DNA of 64,000 nt, from the NCBI GenBank assembly GCA_033763935.1, contig JANRJO010000006.1, positions 30,324 to 94,323 of the forward strand. The letters are read 5' to 3'. Shown here piece after piece: positions 16,416 through 24,640 of the stretch. The position numbers and the translations under genes were made by a program. The notes beneath the pieces are model-generated. The model ran no database searches and had not been told where the DNA came from. It saw nothing but the letters and a program-made list of their open reading frames with translations. The DNA comes from DALYJJ01 sp033763935. Lineage in GTDB: Bacteria; Acidobacteriota; Terriglobia; Bryobacterales; Bryobacteraceae. Every line of letters starts with the position of its first letter. Positions within the stretch are counted from its first letter, which is position 1.

Positions 16416-16520
16416 ATGGAAGACGGCAGTATCTCGCGGCGGCTATTTCTCGGATGCGGGTTCGTCCTGCTCTATTGGGTCTACCGGACTTACTTCGCAG
16501 AGGCGCTGGCGCCGTCGTGA
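16416..16520 (+). CDS. Possible 34-residue membrane microprotein
   Basis: A short reading frame from ATG 16416 to TGA 16520 in the 230-base gap between two minus-strand genes. Its product has a charged start with two Arg, then FLGCGFVLLYWVYR as one hydrophobic helix and a short polar tail. The start resembles a truncated twin-arginine leader (SRRLFLGCGFVL), so it may be a remnant. AGGGA lies a few bases upstream of the ATG. Evidence is limited to composition and position. Confidence 0.3.
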   Translation: MEDGSISRRLFLGCGFVLLYWVYRTYFAEALAPS

Positions 16521-16545
16521 CCGCGGCGATAGGGCCGGGCCGGTC

Positions 16546-17814
16546 CTATCTCGGCGGGCGGACGAGGAAGTCGGCGCCGGGGCGCATTCCGTAGTCGGGT
16601 GGGAGTTGACGATAGTCCGTGCCGTTGCGGCCGTTGAGGTCCCATTCGACCGTACCGTTGAGGATGGTCATTTCGCAGGCGAGGCGGCGGCGGCCGCGGA
16701 GGACTCCGCCGTGGGAGTCGGTGAAGCCGAAGTCGCCCTGTTGGACCTGCCAGAGGGCGATGTCGGCGGGGGCGCCGACGGTGAGGTGGCCGTGCTGTTC
16801 GCGGCGGATCACCTGGGCGGGGAGCCACGTGGCGCGGGCGACGATTTCGCGGAGCGGCATGCCGAGGGCGAGGAACTTGGACATGGTGGTGGGAAGGTCC
16901 TGCATTCCGGCGTTCATGCTTTCGGCGTGGAGATCGGTGGAGATGGTGTCTGGCCAGAAGCCTTGCGCGACGGCGGGGGCGACGCTGCGGAAGACGAAGC
17001 TGCCGCCGCCGTGGCCGACGTCGAACTTCACGCCGCGTTCGCGGGCGCGGTTGAGGTAGGGGAGCAACTGGTTCTTCTCGTCGAAGAAGGGGACGGCGCT
17101 GCGGTAGACGTGGGTGCTGATGTCGCCGGGGCGAAGCTTTTCGGTGACAAGCTGCCAGTAGGGGCGTTCCTTGAGGAAGTAGCCGAAGTCGACCATGACG
17201 GGCAGGTTGGTGAGTTTGCCGGCAGCGATTGCTTGATCGACTGAGGTCCAGGCGGGCTTTTCGTAGTGGGCGGTCTTCACGCCGACGACGACATCGCTGT
17301 GCTTCCTGGCAAGCTTCGCGACAGCGTCCGGGTTGAAGTCTGCTTCCACCTGCTCATTGATATTGCCCATCATGCCGTAGCCGGCGATGTTGATCATGGC
17401 GTAGAGGCGAGTGCGGGTGCGGTCGATGACGGAGTGACGGAAGGTTTCGAAGTTGCGCCAGCCGGCGCTGCCGGCATCGGACATGGTGGTGGTGCAGGTG
17501 CGGAAGCTGAAGCTGTCGGGGGAGATGCTCTTGTCGCCGGCCCAGGCATCGGCGGCGCCAGTGGTGTGGAAGGCGTGGACGTGGATGTCGACGGCGCCGG
17601 GGGTGACGAGGAGGCCCTTCGCGTCAATGACCTTCTTCGCCTGCTTGGGATCGAGGTTCTCGCCGACGGCGGCGATGCGGCCCTGGGCGACGGCGACATC
17701 GCGTGGGGCGTCGATGGAATTCCGGGGGTCGATGAGGCGGCCGCCCTGAATGAGGAGGTCCCAGGATTGGGCGCGATTTACGGAACTAAACGCGAGCAGA
17801 CACAGTATACTCAC
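16546..17814 (-). CDS. Exported amidohydrolase/deacetylase-type metallohydrolase
   Basis: A 422-residue amidohydrolase-superfamily enzyme with a signal peptide (SILCLLAFSSVNRA). Metal-site features are the HxH motif in VDIHVHAF, the carbamylated-Lys candidate in VVVGVKTAHY, later His residues (VGHGGG, DLHAES) and a small beta domain at both ends (WDLLIQGGRLIDPRNSI; APADIALWQV). It resembles the D-aminoacylase/dihydroorotase-like group; the substrate is unknown. A GTG at 17814 gives a complete signal peptide and avoids overlap with the divergent gene. An ATG at 17838 is the alternative and would overlap that gene by eight bases. Confidence 0.8.
   Translation of the reverse strand: MSILCLLAFSSVNRAQSWDLLIQGGRLIDPRNSIDAPRDVAVAQGRIAAVGENLDPKQAKKVIDAKGLLVTPGAVDIHVHAFHTTGAADAWAGDKSISPDSFSFRTCTTTMSDAGSAGWRNFETFRHSVIDRTRTRLYAMINIAGYGMMGNINEQVEADFNPDAVAKLARKHSDVVVGVKTAHYEKPAWTSVDQAIAAGKLTNLPVMVDFGYFLKERPYWQLVTEKLRPGDISTHVYRSAVPFFDEKNQLLPYLNRARERGVKFDVGHGGGSFVFRSVAPAVAQGFWPDTISTDLHAESMNAGMQDLPTTMSKFLALGMPLREIVARATWLPAQVIRREQHGHLTVGAPADIALWQVQQGDFGFTDSHGGVLRGRRRLACEMTILNGTVEWDLNGRNGTDYRQLPPDYGMRPGADFLVRPPR
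17806..17811 (+). promoter_or_regulatory. -10 candidate of the SPFH/polyamine operon
   Basis: TATACT sits 19 bases before the operon's first ATG (17831), inside the start of the divergent amidohydrolase gene. No good -35 is found 16-18 bases upstream. An AGGA motif lies 12 bases before the ATG, at the edge of useful spacing. The strong hexamer makes this the best guess for the operon promoter. Confidence 0.4.
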
Positions 17815-17830
17815 AGGAACGGCAAAACCA

Positions 17831-18829
17831 ATGGGCATCCGGGATTTCATCTCTAAGCAGTTTATCGACGTCATACATTGGACGGAGCCGGAGGACGGCA
17901 TCCTGGCGTGGCGCTACCCGATGCAGGACATGGAGATTCAGAACGGGGCGCGGCTGACGGTGCGCGAATCGCAGTTTGCGATGTTCGTGAACGAAGGGCG
18001 GGTGGCGGACGTGTTCCCTCCGGGGCTCTACACGCTGACCACGCAGACGCTGCCGATCTTGACGAACCTGCAGAACTGGGATAAGGCGTTCCAGTCTCCC
18101 TTCAAGAGCGACGTCTATTTCTTCTCCGGTCGTGTGCAGGTGAACCAGCGCTGGGGGACGACCAACCCGGTGACGATTCGGGACCGCGAGTTCGGGGCAG
18201 TGCGGCTGCGGGGCTACGGCATTTACTCGTGGCGGATTGCGGACCCGACGACGTTTCATCTGAAGATCAGCGGGACACGCGAGATCTATCGCGCGGCGGA
18301 CATCGAGGGTCAGCTTCGGAACACGATTGTGGCGAGGATGGCGGACACGTTTGCCGAGAGCGGCGTGCCGTTTCTCGACATGGCCGCGAACCAGATGGAG
18401 CTGGCGCAGAAGATCGCGGATCACATTCAGCCGGTGTTCAACGACCTGGGGCTGGTGCTGGAGACGTTTGTGGTGGAGAACCTCTCGCTGCCGGAGGAGT
18501 TGCAGAAGCGGCTGGACGAGCGGATCGGAATGAACATGGTGGGAGACCTCGGGCGGTACACCGCGTATAACGCTGCGCAGTCGCTACCGATCGCCGCGGC
18601 CAACGAGGGCGGCGGGGGCGCGGGGATTGGCACCGGTCTGGGAGCGGGGATGGTGCTGGCGCAGAACATGATGAACGCGTTGAAGCCGGGGGAGGGGGGC
18701 GGCGCTCCTGCAGCCTCGCCTGCCGGCGGCGCCGCGCCACAGGGCGAGACGAAGTTTTGTCTGGAGTGCGGCAAGCCGATTCCGAAGCGCGCGAAGTTCT
18801 GTCCGGAATGCGGAGGAGCGCAGAGCTAG
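17831..18829 (+). CDS. SPFH-domain protein with C-terminal zinc ribbon (YdjI/COG4260-like)
   Basis: First gene of the tight operon; 332 residues. The SPFH (stomatin/prohibitin/flotillin) domain spans about 20-240, from VIHWTEPEDGILAWRYPMQD to VLETFVVENLSLPEELQKRL. A Gly/Ala-rich linker (NEGGGGAGIGTGLGAG) leads to a zinc ribbon with two CxxC pairs (FCLECGKPIPKRAKFCPECG). This architecture matches Bacillus YdjI, which works with PspA at stressed membranes; no PspA gene is seen here. It lacks an obvious membrane helix and probably associates peripherally. The next gene begins after two bases. Confidence 0.88.
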   Translation: MGIRDFISKQFIDVIHWTEPEDGILAWRYPMQDMEIQNGARLTVRESQFAMFVNEGRVADVFPPGLYTLTTQTLPILTNLQNWDKAFQSPFKSDVYFFSGRVQVNQRWGTTNPVTIRDREFGAVRLRGYGIYSWRIADPTTFHLKISGTREIYRAADIEGQLRNTIVARMADTFAESGVPFLDMAANQMELAQKIADHIQPVFNDLGLVLETFVVENLSLPEELQKRLDERIGMNMVGDLGRYTAYNAAQSLPIAAANEGGGGAGIGTGLGAGMVLAQNMMNALKPGEGGGAPAASPAGGAAPQGETKFCLECGKPIPKRAKFCPECGGAQS

Positions 18830-18831
18830 CC

Positions 18832-19197
18832 TTGTCGAGTCCTCTTCCGGCGGCGTCGGGTTGCGAGTGGATCGTGGAAGCGCACGGCTGTATGACGGCG
18901 GCGCTCGCGGATCTCGCGAAGCTCGAAGGGCTGTTCGCGCGCGTCATTGAGGAGATGCAGTTGCGGCCGGTGGCGGCGCCGCAGTGGCACCAGTTTCCGG
19001 TGACGGGCGGGGTGACGGGGCTGGCGCTGCTGGCGGAGTCGCACCTGGCGTGTCACACCTTTCCGGAGTATGGGTCGCTTTGCTTGAATTTGTTCTGTTG
19101 CCGCCCGCGGCCGGACTGGGATTTTGAGGGGGCGTTGCGGAGGGAGTTTGGGGCGGAGCGGGTGAGCGTGCGGATGGTGGAGCGGCCTTACGCATGA
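18832..19197 (+). CDS. S-adenosylmethionine-decarboxylase-like protein
   Basis: A 121-residue protein of the small bacterial SpeD class. The self-cleavage site is intact: ESHLACHTFPEYG holds Ser70 (future pyruvoyl group) and His75. Cys90, in LNLFCCRPRP, lies 15 residues after His75, as in the Thermotoga enzyme. It would convert SAM to decarboxylated SAM, the aminopropyl donor for polyamines. The TTG start two bases after the SPFH stop keeps the whole domain; no ATG gives a sensible N-terminus. Its stop overlaps the next gene (ATGA). It may be specialised, given its unusual neighbours. Confidence 0.85.
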   Translation: MSSPLPAASGCEWIVEAHGCMTAALADLAKLEGLFARVIEEMQLRPVAAPQWHQFPVTGGVTGLALLAESHLACHTFPEYGSLCLNLFCCRPRPDWDFEGALRREFGAERVSVRMVERPYA

Positions 19198-19829
19198 GCG
19201 GCCGGCGAGCGAATTGTCCGAACTGCGGGGCGCCGGTGGAGTTTCGCTGGTCGAGCGCGGTGCAGGCGCAGTGCCCGTACTGCCGTTCGATCCTGGTTCG
19301 GCACGATGTCGATTTAGAGCGGGTGGGGGAGTATGCGGACCTGCCGGAATCGGTTTCGCCGCTGCAGATCGGATCAGAAGGCGTGTATGGCGGCAAGGCG
19401 TTTCAGGTGGTCGGACGAGTGGTGTACGAGTACGAGGACGGCTCCTGGAACGAGTGGCACATCCTTTTTCAGAACGGTGAGAGCGGGTGGCTGTCGGATG
19501 CGCAAGCACAGTATGCGGTGACGCGGCTGGCTGACGCGGGGCGCCCGTTGCCGAACGCACGCGATCTGAAGCCGGGGTTCCGCCTGATCCTCGGTGGGCG
19601 TGAATACGTGGTGAGCGTGAAGACAGAAGCGCGGTACGCGGGCTTCGAGGGCGAGCTTCCCTTCGAGAGCTGGGAGAAGGACCGGATGCTATTCGTGGAT
19701 CTGCGGACGGAGGGGCGGGCGTTCGCCACGATCGACTACAGCGAAGAGCCGCCGCTGTTCTTCGCCGGCGAGTGGGTGGAGTTCGACGAGCTGCGGCTGA
19801 AGAACCTGCGCGAGTTCGAGGGCTGGTAG
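19194..19829 (+). CDS. DUF4178 protein with zinc ribbon
   Basis: A 211-residue protein. It begins with a zinc ribbon (CPNC at about 8-11 and CPYC at about 27-30). One DUF4178-type beta domain follows, recognisable by QIGSEGVYGGKAFQVVGRVVYEYEDG and the WNEWHILFQNGESGWLSDAQ stretch. No membrane segment is present. DUF4178 has no established activity and tends to be encoded beside DUF350 and polyamine-type enzymes, which is the arrangement here. It probably acts in one complex with its paralogue encoded next. Confidence 0.8.
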   Translation: MSGRRANCPNCGAPVEFRWSSAVQAQCPYCRSILVRHDVDLERVGEYADLPESVSPLQIGSEGVYGGKAFQVVGRVVYEYEDGSWNEWHILFQNGESGWLSDAQAQYAVTRLADAGRPLPNARDLKPGFRLILGGREYVVSVKTEARYAGFEGELPFESWEKDRMLFVDLRTEGRAFATIDYSEEPPLFFAGEWVEFDELRLKNLREFEGW

Positions 19830-19831
19830 CG

Positions 19832-21094
19832 ATGGCGGTACGATCCCTGCTTTGTCCGAACTGTGGCGGGAACGTCGAACTGCGCGGCATGCAGCACACG
19901 GTGACGGCGGTGTGCGTGCAGTGCCTGGCGGTGCTGGATACGAAGACGCCGAGCCTGCAGGTGCTCGAGAAGAGCAAGGAGCGGGAGCGGGTGCAGCCGC
20001 TGATTCCGCTGGGGACGCGGGGGAAGCTGCACGGCGACCCGTACGAGGCGATCGGCTTCCAGCAGCGGACGATCACCGTGGAAGGCGTCGACTATTCGTG
20101 GCGGGAGTATGTGCTCTTCAACCCCTACAAGGGCTTCCGGTACCTGAGCGAGTACGACGGGCATTGGAACGACATCAAGGTGATTCACACGGTGCCCGTG
20201 GAAGGCAAGTCCGGCGGAAAGCCGGCGATGAAGGCGCTGGGCGAGACGTTCCGGCATTTCCAGACGGCAAAGGCGCGGACGACGTTCGTGAGCGGCGAGT
20301 TTCCATGGCGCGTGCGATCCACGGAAAAGGTGACGGTATCGGATTACATTTCGCCGCCGCGGCTGCTCTCGCGGGAGGGGAACGACGGGGAAGTGACGTG
20401 GTCGCTCGGCGAGTATATGAACGGCGACGACGTGTGGAAGGCGTTCCAGCTTCCGGGGCGCGCGCCGCGGGCGAAGGGAATATTTGCGAATCAGCCGTCG
20501 CCCTACGGGGGCGCCGCGGTGAACGCGTGGAAGGCGGCGCTGGTACTGATGGGGGTGTGGCTGTTGATTCTGGTGTGGACGTGGATGCTGACGGGGCGAA
20601 ACGAGGCATACCGCGACCGCTTCGTGTTCCACGCCTCGTCGCCGGGCGAGCACAGCCTGGTGACGCCAGTGTTCGAGTTGAAGGGGCGCACGTGCAACGT
20701 GGAAGTGGCGCTGCGGACGGATCTGGAGAACGACTGGGCGTTCTTCAGCATGGCGTTGATTAACGACGACACCGGGCAAGCGTACGATTTCGGGCGCGAG
20801 GTGAGCTACTACTTCGGACGCGACAGCGACGGGGATTGGACGGAGGGCGGGAAGAACGATTCGGTGCTGCTGCCGTCGGTGCCGGCGGGGCGGTACTATC
20901 TGCGAATCGAGCCCGAAATGGACACGAGCAATACGCGGCTGCATTCGGTGAACTACGAGGTGATTGTGCGGCGGGACGTGCCGTCATTCGCGTTCTTTTT
21001 TATCGCTTTGCCGTTGTTGCTGGTGCCGGCACTGTTCGTGACGCTGCGCGCGGGGCACTTTGAGGGGAAGCGGTGGCAGGAGGGAGACGCATGA
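19832..21094 (+). CDS. Membrane-anchored DUF4178 protein with zinc ribbon
   Basis: A 420-residue paralogue of the preceding protein. A zinc ribbon (CPNC at about 8-11, CVQC at about 29-32) is followed by DUF4178-like beta domains (GTRGKLHGDPYEAIGFQQRT; WREYVLFNPYKGFRYLSEYD). Then come a transmembrane helix near 236-252 (ALVLMGVWLLILVWTWML), a beta-rich loop of about 140 residues that should be extracytoplasmic, and a second helix near 388-405. The loop (VEVALRTDLENDWAFFSMAL) resembles a carbohydrate-binding-like sandwich, a guess. The next gene's ATG overlaps its stop. Confidence 0.75.
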   Translation: MAVRSLLCPNCGGNVELRGMQHTVTAVCVQCLAVLDTKTPSLQVLEKSKERERVQPLIPLGTRGKLHGDPYEAIGFQQRTITVEGVDYSWREYVLFNPYKGFRYLSEYDGHWNDIKVIHTVPVEGKSGGKPAMKALGETFRHFQTAKARTTFVSGEFPWRVRSTEKVTVSDYISPPRLLSREGNDGEVTWSLGEYMNGDDVWKAFQLPGRAPRAKGIFANQPSPYGGAAVNAWKAALVLMGVWLLILVWTWMLTGRNEAYRDRFVFHASSPGEHSLVTPVFELKGRTCNVEVALRTDLENDWAFFSMALINDDTGQAYDFGREVSYYFGRDSDGDWTEGGKNDSVLLPSVPAGRYYLRIEPEMDTSNTRLHSVNYEVIVRRDVPSFAFFFIALPLLLVPALFVTLRAGHFEGKRWQEGDA

Positions 21095-21270
21095 TCGGCT
21101 ATTTGATCTGGGGCGTGCTGGTGTTGGGCGGGCTGGTGTGGACGCAGTACCGGGGTCTCAGCCTGGCGGACGTGGATGAAGTGAAGAACGTACCGAAGTC
21201 GGTGCGCGACAACCCCGGCGCGTACCGCGCGCACTACAGCAGCTACCACCGCTACATAGGAGGGAAGTGA
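21091..21270 (+). CDS. 59-residue single-helix membrane protein
   Basis: A short protein with one N-terminal helix (MIGYLIWGVLVLGGLVW) and a charged tail rich in Tyr, Arg and His (YRAHYSSYHRYIGGK). Conservation cannot be judged here, but its ATG overlaps the preceding stop (ATGA) and DUF350 starts three bases after its end, so it is a real part of the operon. No function is recognised. It could link DUF350 to the DUF4178 protein. Confidence 0.7.
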   Translation: MIGYLIWGVLVLGGLVWTQYRGLSLADVDEVKNVPKSVRDNPGAYRAHYSSYHRYIGGK

Positions 21271-21273
21271 ACG

Positions 21274-21486
21274 ATGCCTGAGTTCCATGCGGCTTACGTG
21301 ATCAATGCGCTCGTCTTCGCGATCCTGGGGATCGTGATTTTCGTGCTGGCGTTCATCGTTTTGGACAAGATTACTCCGTACGCGCTTTGGAAGGAGATTG
21401 TCGAGGAGCAGAACGTCGCGCTGGCGGTGCTGGTGGGCGCGATGGCGCTCGGCCTGAGCATCATTATCGCGGCAGCCGTGCACTAA
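21274..21486 (+). CDS. DUF350 membrane protein
   Basis: A 70-residue protein with two transmembrane helices. The family signature between them is clear: VLDKITPYALWKEIVEEQNV followed by ALAVLVGAMALGLSIIIAAA. This is one half of the usual duplicated DUF350 unit, so it may dimerise. DUF350 proteins (for example YjfL) are encoded with PspA-like and polyamine or glutathionylspermidine-type enzymes in other bacteria (established co-occurrence; activity unknown). AGGAGG lies about 13 bases before the ATG, one of the few strong ribosome sites in the operon. Confidence 0.85.
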   Translation: MPEFHAAYVINALVFAILGIVIFVLAFIVLDKITPYALWKEIVEEQNVALAVLVGAMALGLSIIIAAAVH

Positions 21487-21490
21487 CGCC

Positions 21491-22987
21491 GTGGCCGTTG
21501 TACTGTTCCTTTCGGTCTTCCTGATCGCCGCCTGCGGGCTCATCTACGAGCTCATCGCGGGGACGCTGGCGAGCTATCTCCTTGGGGACAGCGTGCTGCA
21601 GTTCTCGACCGTGATCGGGACGTACCTGTTCGCGATGGGGATCGGAAGCTGGCTGTCGCGGTTTGTGGTGCGGGGGCTGGTGAGCCAGTTCATCGGCATT
21701 GAGCTGATGGTGGGGCTGGTGGGCGGGTTCTCGTCGTCGCTGCTGTTTCTCGCCTTCGCATATACGGAGGCGTTCCGGCTGCTGCTGTACCTGCTGGTGG
21801 TGCTGATCGGGGTGCTGGTGGGCCTGGAGATTCCGCTGCTGATGCGGATTCTCAAGGAGCGGTTCGAGTTTCGCGACCTGGTTTCGAACGTACTGACCTT
21901 CGATTACCTGGGGGCGCTAGGGGCCTCGCTGCTCTTTCCGATTTTGCTGGTACCGAGGCTGGGGCTGGTGCGGTCGGCGCTGCTGTTCGGTTTGATCAAC
22001 GCGGGCGTGGCATTGTGGTCGACCTTTCTGTTTGCGGACAGGATCGGGGCGCGGGTTACGCTGCGTGCGGCATGCGTAGTGGTGGTGGGGCTGTTGGGAG
22101 CGGGGTTCGCGGGGGCGGACCGTATCGCAAACATTGCCGATGAGAGTCTATACGCGGACGATGTGATCCTGGCGCGCAACACAAAGTACCAGCGAATTGT
22201 TTTAACGAGGTGGAAGGACGACCTGCGGCTCTTCTTGAATTCGCACCTGCAGTTCAGCTCTCGGGACGAGTACCGGTATCACGAGGCGCTGGTGCATCCG
22301 GGGCTCGCGGCGGTGCCGGCGCCCCGGCAGGTGTTGGTGTTGGGGGGAGGCGACGGCCTGGCGGTGCGGGAGATTCTCAAGTACCCGCAAGTGGAGCGCG
22401 TGACGCTGGTGGACCTGGACGAGGAGATGACAAAGCTGTTCGCGACGCACGAAACGCTTTCCAGGCTGAACGGCGGGGCGCTCCGCGCGCCGCGGGTGCG
22501 CGTGATTAACGGCGATGCGTTTCCGTGGCTGGAAGCGACGGAGGAGACGTTCGACTTCATTGTTGCCGACTTTCCGGACCCGACGAACTTCTCTCTTGGC
22601 AAGCTCTACACGACGGCGTTCTACCGGTTGGCGTCGAAGCGGCTGAGCCGGCAAGGGGCGCTGGTGGTGCAGAGCACGTCGCCGCTGTTTGCGCGGCAGA
22701 GCTACTGGTGCATCGTGAAGACGCTGGAACAGGCGGGGTTCAAGACCTATCCGTACCACGTATACGTGCCTTCGTTCGGAGAGTGGGGCTACGTGCTGGC
22801 TTCGATGGAGCCGTACCGCATGCCGGGTTCGCTTCCCGAGGGCTTGCGATTCCTGACCGCGAGGACGCTGGCGCCGATGTTCGAGTTTCCGGCCGACATG
22901 CAGCGCATCGAGGCGCAGCCGAACCGCCTGAACGACCAGGTGCTGGTGCGGTACTACGAGCGGGACTGGCGCGAGATCGCGCGATGA
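21491..22987 (+). CDS. Membrane-bound spermidine-synthase-like aminopropyltransferase
   Basis: A 498-residue protein. The first 210 residues hold about seven hydrophobic helices. Residues from about 230 form a spermidine-synthase fold: YQRIVLTRWKDDLRLFLN, DEYRYHEALVHPGLA, the SAM-binding LVLGGGDGLAVREILKY and VTLVDLDEEM. The likely catalytic Asp lies in FDFIVADFPDPTN. With the SpeD-like protein it completes an aminopropyl-transfer pathway at the membrane. The GTG start lies four bases after DUF350. The acceptor may not be putrescine, because no ornithine or arginine decarboxylase is nearby. Confidence 0.85.
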   Translation: MAVVLFLSVFLIAACGLIYELIAGTLASYLLGDSVLQFSTVIGTYLFAMGIGSWLSRFVVRGLVSQFIGIELMVGLVGGFSSSLLFLAFAYTEAFRLLLYLLVVLIGVLVGLEIPLLMRILKERFEFRDLVSNVLTFDYLGALGASLLFPILLVPRLGLVRSALLFGLINAGVALWSTFLFADRIGARVTLRAACVVVVGLLGAGFAGADRIANIADESLYADDVILARNTKYQRIVLTRWKDDLRLFLNSHLQFSSRDEYRYHEALVHPGLAAVPAPRQVLVLGGGDGLAVREILKYPQVERVTLVDLDEEMTKLFATHETLSRLNGGALRAPRVRVINGDAFPWLEATEETFDFIVADFPDPTNFSLGKLYTTAFYRLASKRLSRQGALVVQSTSPLFARQSYWCIVKTLEQAGFKTYPYHVYVPSFGEWGYVLASMEPYRMPGSLPEGLRFLTARTLAPMFEFPADMQRIEAQPNRLNDQVLVRYYERDWREIAR

Positions 22988-24492
22988 AGCGGCGCGGCTT
23001 CCTCAGTGCCGCACTCGTGGGGCTGACCGCGAAGGGCGAGCGGCGGATCGCGGGCGGGTTCGTCAACGAAGCGCAGGAACTGGGCCACCGGCTGCGGGAC
23101 GGGGCGGCGTTTCCGGCGGCGCGCGAGCAGAGGCGCGTTGCAGTGGTGATCGTGGGCGGGGGTATCGCGGGGCTGTCGGCGGCCTGGCGGCTGGAGAAGC
23201 GCGGGTTTCGGGACTTCGTGCTACTGGAGATGGAGGCGGTGGCGGGGGGGAACGCGCGGCACGGGGAGAACGAGGTGTCGGCGTATCCGTGGGCGGCGCA
23301 TTACGTGCCGCCGCCGGGTCGCGAGGCGCGGTCGGTTCGCGAGTTATTCGAGGAGTTGGGGCTGTACGAAGACGGCGCGCCGACGGAGCGTCACCTGGTG
23401 CACTCGCCGCAGGAGCGGCTGTTTCTGCACGGGCGCTGGCAGGAGGGGTTGGAGCCGGCGACGGGGCTGGCGGCGCGGGACCGGGAGCAGTACAAGCGAT
23501 TCGCGGACTTGGTGGAGGGGTATCGGAAGAGCGCTGCGTTTCGCATTCCCGTGGACGAGGGCCGGGGCAGCGAGGAACTGGACCGGGTTTCGATGTCGGC
23601 GTGGATGGATTCGAAGCGGCTCGATTCGCCGTACCTGCGCTGGTACGTGGATTACTCGTGCCGGGACGATTACGGGGCTGCGGTGGGGGAGACGTCCGCT
23701 TGGGCGGGCATCCACTACTTTGCGGCGCGGCCGGAAGAGGACGAGGGACCGTTCACATGGCCGGAGGGCAACGGCTGGATCGTGAAGAAGCTGCTGGCAC
23801 GGCTGGGGCGGCACGTGGAGACGGGCACGCCGGTGTATCGCGTGGAGCGAAGGGGACGGCGGCTGCTGGTGCGGACGCCGCAGGCTGACTTGCTGGCGGA
23901 TGCGGTGATCTGGGCTGCGCCGACGTTCCTGGCTCACTATCTGGTGGAAGGCGAACCCAAGGCCGAAGGGTTCGAGTATTCGCCGTGGGTGACGGCGAAC
24001 CTGACACTCGACCGGCCGCCGAAGGAGCGGGGTGGCGCACCGCCGGCTTGGGACAACGTGATGTATGGGTCGCCCTCGCTCGGATACGTGGTGGCTACGC
24101 ACCAGAACGTGACGACGCACGCGGGGCGGACGGTCTGGACCTATTACTGGGCCTTGGCGCATGGGGCGCCGGCGCAGGTGCGGCGGGAATTGCTAGCAGA
24201 GAGGTGGGACGCGTGGCGAGACAGGATCTTGAGCGACCTGGAGCGGGTGCATCCGGATCTGAGAGAGTGCGTGTCGCGCGTGGATGTAATGCGAATGGGG
24301 CATGCGATGATCCGGCCGTCGGTGGGTTTTCGAGGAAGCCCGGCGAGGGCGCGGTTCGCGGGTTTACGGGGTGCGTTGGTGTATGCGAACTCGGATCTGA
24401 GCGGAATTTCGATCTTCGAGGAGGCTCAGTACCGGGGTGTCGTGGCGGCGGATCGAGTACTGGATAATCTGGGTCGTTCTCGTTCTTCGTAG
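22984..24492 (+). CDS. FAD-dependent amine-oxidase-like protein with twin-arginine leader
   Basis: The last gene of the operon; 502 residues. The N-terminus MKRRGFLSAALVGL carries a twin-Arg pattern. The dinucleotide-binding motif VVIVGGGIAGLSAAWRLEKR is near residue 52 and is followed by VLLEMEAVAGGNARHGEN. The C-terminus ends with an FAD-contact segment (GALVYANSDLSGISIFEEAQ). The layout is that of the amine-oxidase/phytoene-desaturase group. In this setting oxidation of a polyamine or polyamine-modified product is plausible but inferred. The ATG overlaps the preceding stop (ATGA). Confidence 0.8.
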   Translation: MKRRGFLSAALVGLTAKGERRIAGGFVNEAQELGHRLRDGAAFPAAREQRRVAVVIVGGGIAGLSAAWRLEKRGFRDFVLLEMEAVAGGNARHGENEVSAYPWAAHYVPPPGREARSVRELFEELGLYEDGAPTERHLVHSPQERLFLHGRWQEGLEPATGLAARDREQYKRFADLVEGYRKSAAFRIPVDEGRGSEELDRVSMSAWMDSKRLDSPYLRWYVDYSCRDDYGAAVGETSAWAGIHYFAARPEEDEGPFTWPEGNGWIVKKLLARLGRHVETGTPVYRVERRGRRLLVRTPQADLLADAVIWAAPTFLAHYLVEGEPKAEGFEYSPWVTANLTLDRPPKERGGAPPAWDNVMYGSPSLGYVVATHQNVTTHAGRTVWTYYWALAHGAPAQVRRELLAERWDAWRDRILSDLERVHPDLRECVSRVDVMRMGHAMIRPSVGFRGSPARARFAGLRGALVYANSDLSGISIFEEAQYRGVVAADRVLDNLGRSRSS

Positions 24493-24497
24493 AACAT

Positions 24498-24513
24498 ATT
24501 CCGTAAACGGAAT
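24498..24513. repeat. Small palindrome after the SPFH operon
   Basis: ATTCCGTAAACGGAAT is a perfect dyad starting six bases after the last stop codon of the operon. It can form a six-pair stem with a TAAA loop. No T-run follows, so it is either a processing or stability hairpin or a protein-binding site. Confidence 0.5.
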
Positions 24514-24640
24514 GCGCGCGAGGAGGATACTCACGATTTCAATCACTTAGCGGTGGCAATCGGCTTGCGAGGAAGAGGGTGGGTCACAGAGGTTCTCTTC
24601 GTTATTGGTGTGGTTGCCTCTCCTAACCGCATCGCAACGG
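24514..24640 (+). ncRNA. Possible structured small RNA upstream of a strong terminator
   Basis: This noncoding stretch has no frame of note on either strand and ends directly in the strong terminator at 24641. Internal complementarity is visible: AGAGG (24588-24592) with CCTCT (24617-24621), and GGTT (24612-24615) with AACC (24625-24628). No tRNA T-loop, SRP or 6S signature was recognised. It could be a small RNA or the 3' untranslated region of the operon; a promoter was not convincingly found. Confidence 0.3.

Noticed and set aside
19852..20763. Long alternative frame inside the second DUF4178 gene, and many similar long frames elsewhere
   Set aside because: High GC content opens shadow frames; these are Arg/Gly/Ala-rich, lack family motifs and lie wholly over recognised genes.
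24540..24640. tRNA or known riboswitch in the noncoding stretch
   Set aside because: No T-loop sequence, acceptor-stem pairing or familiar riboswitch core was recognised.
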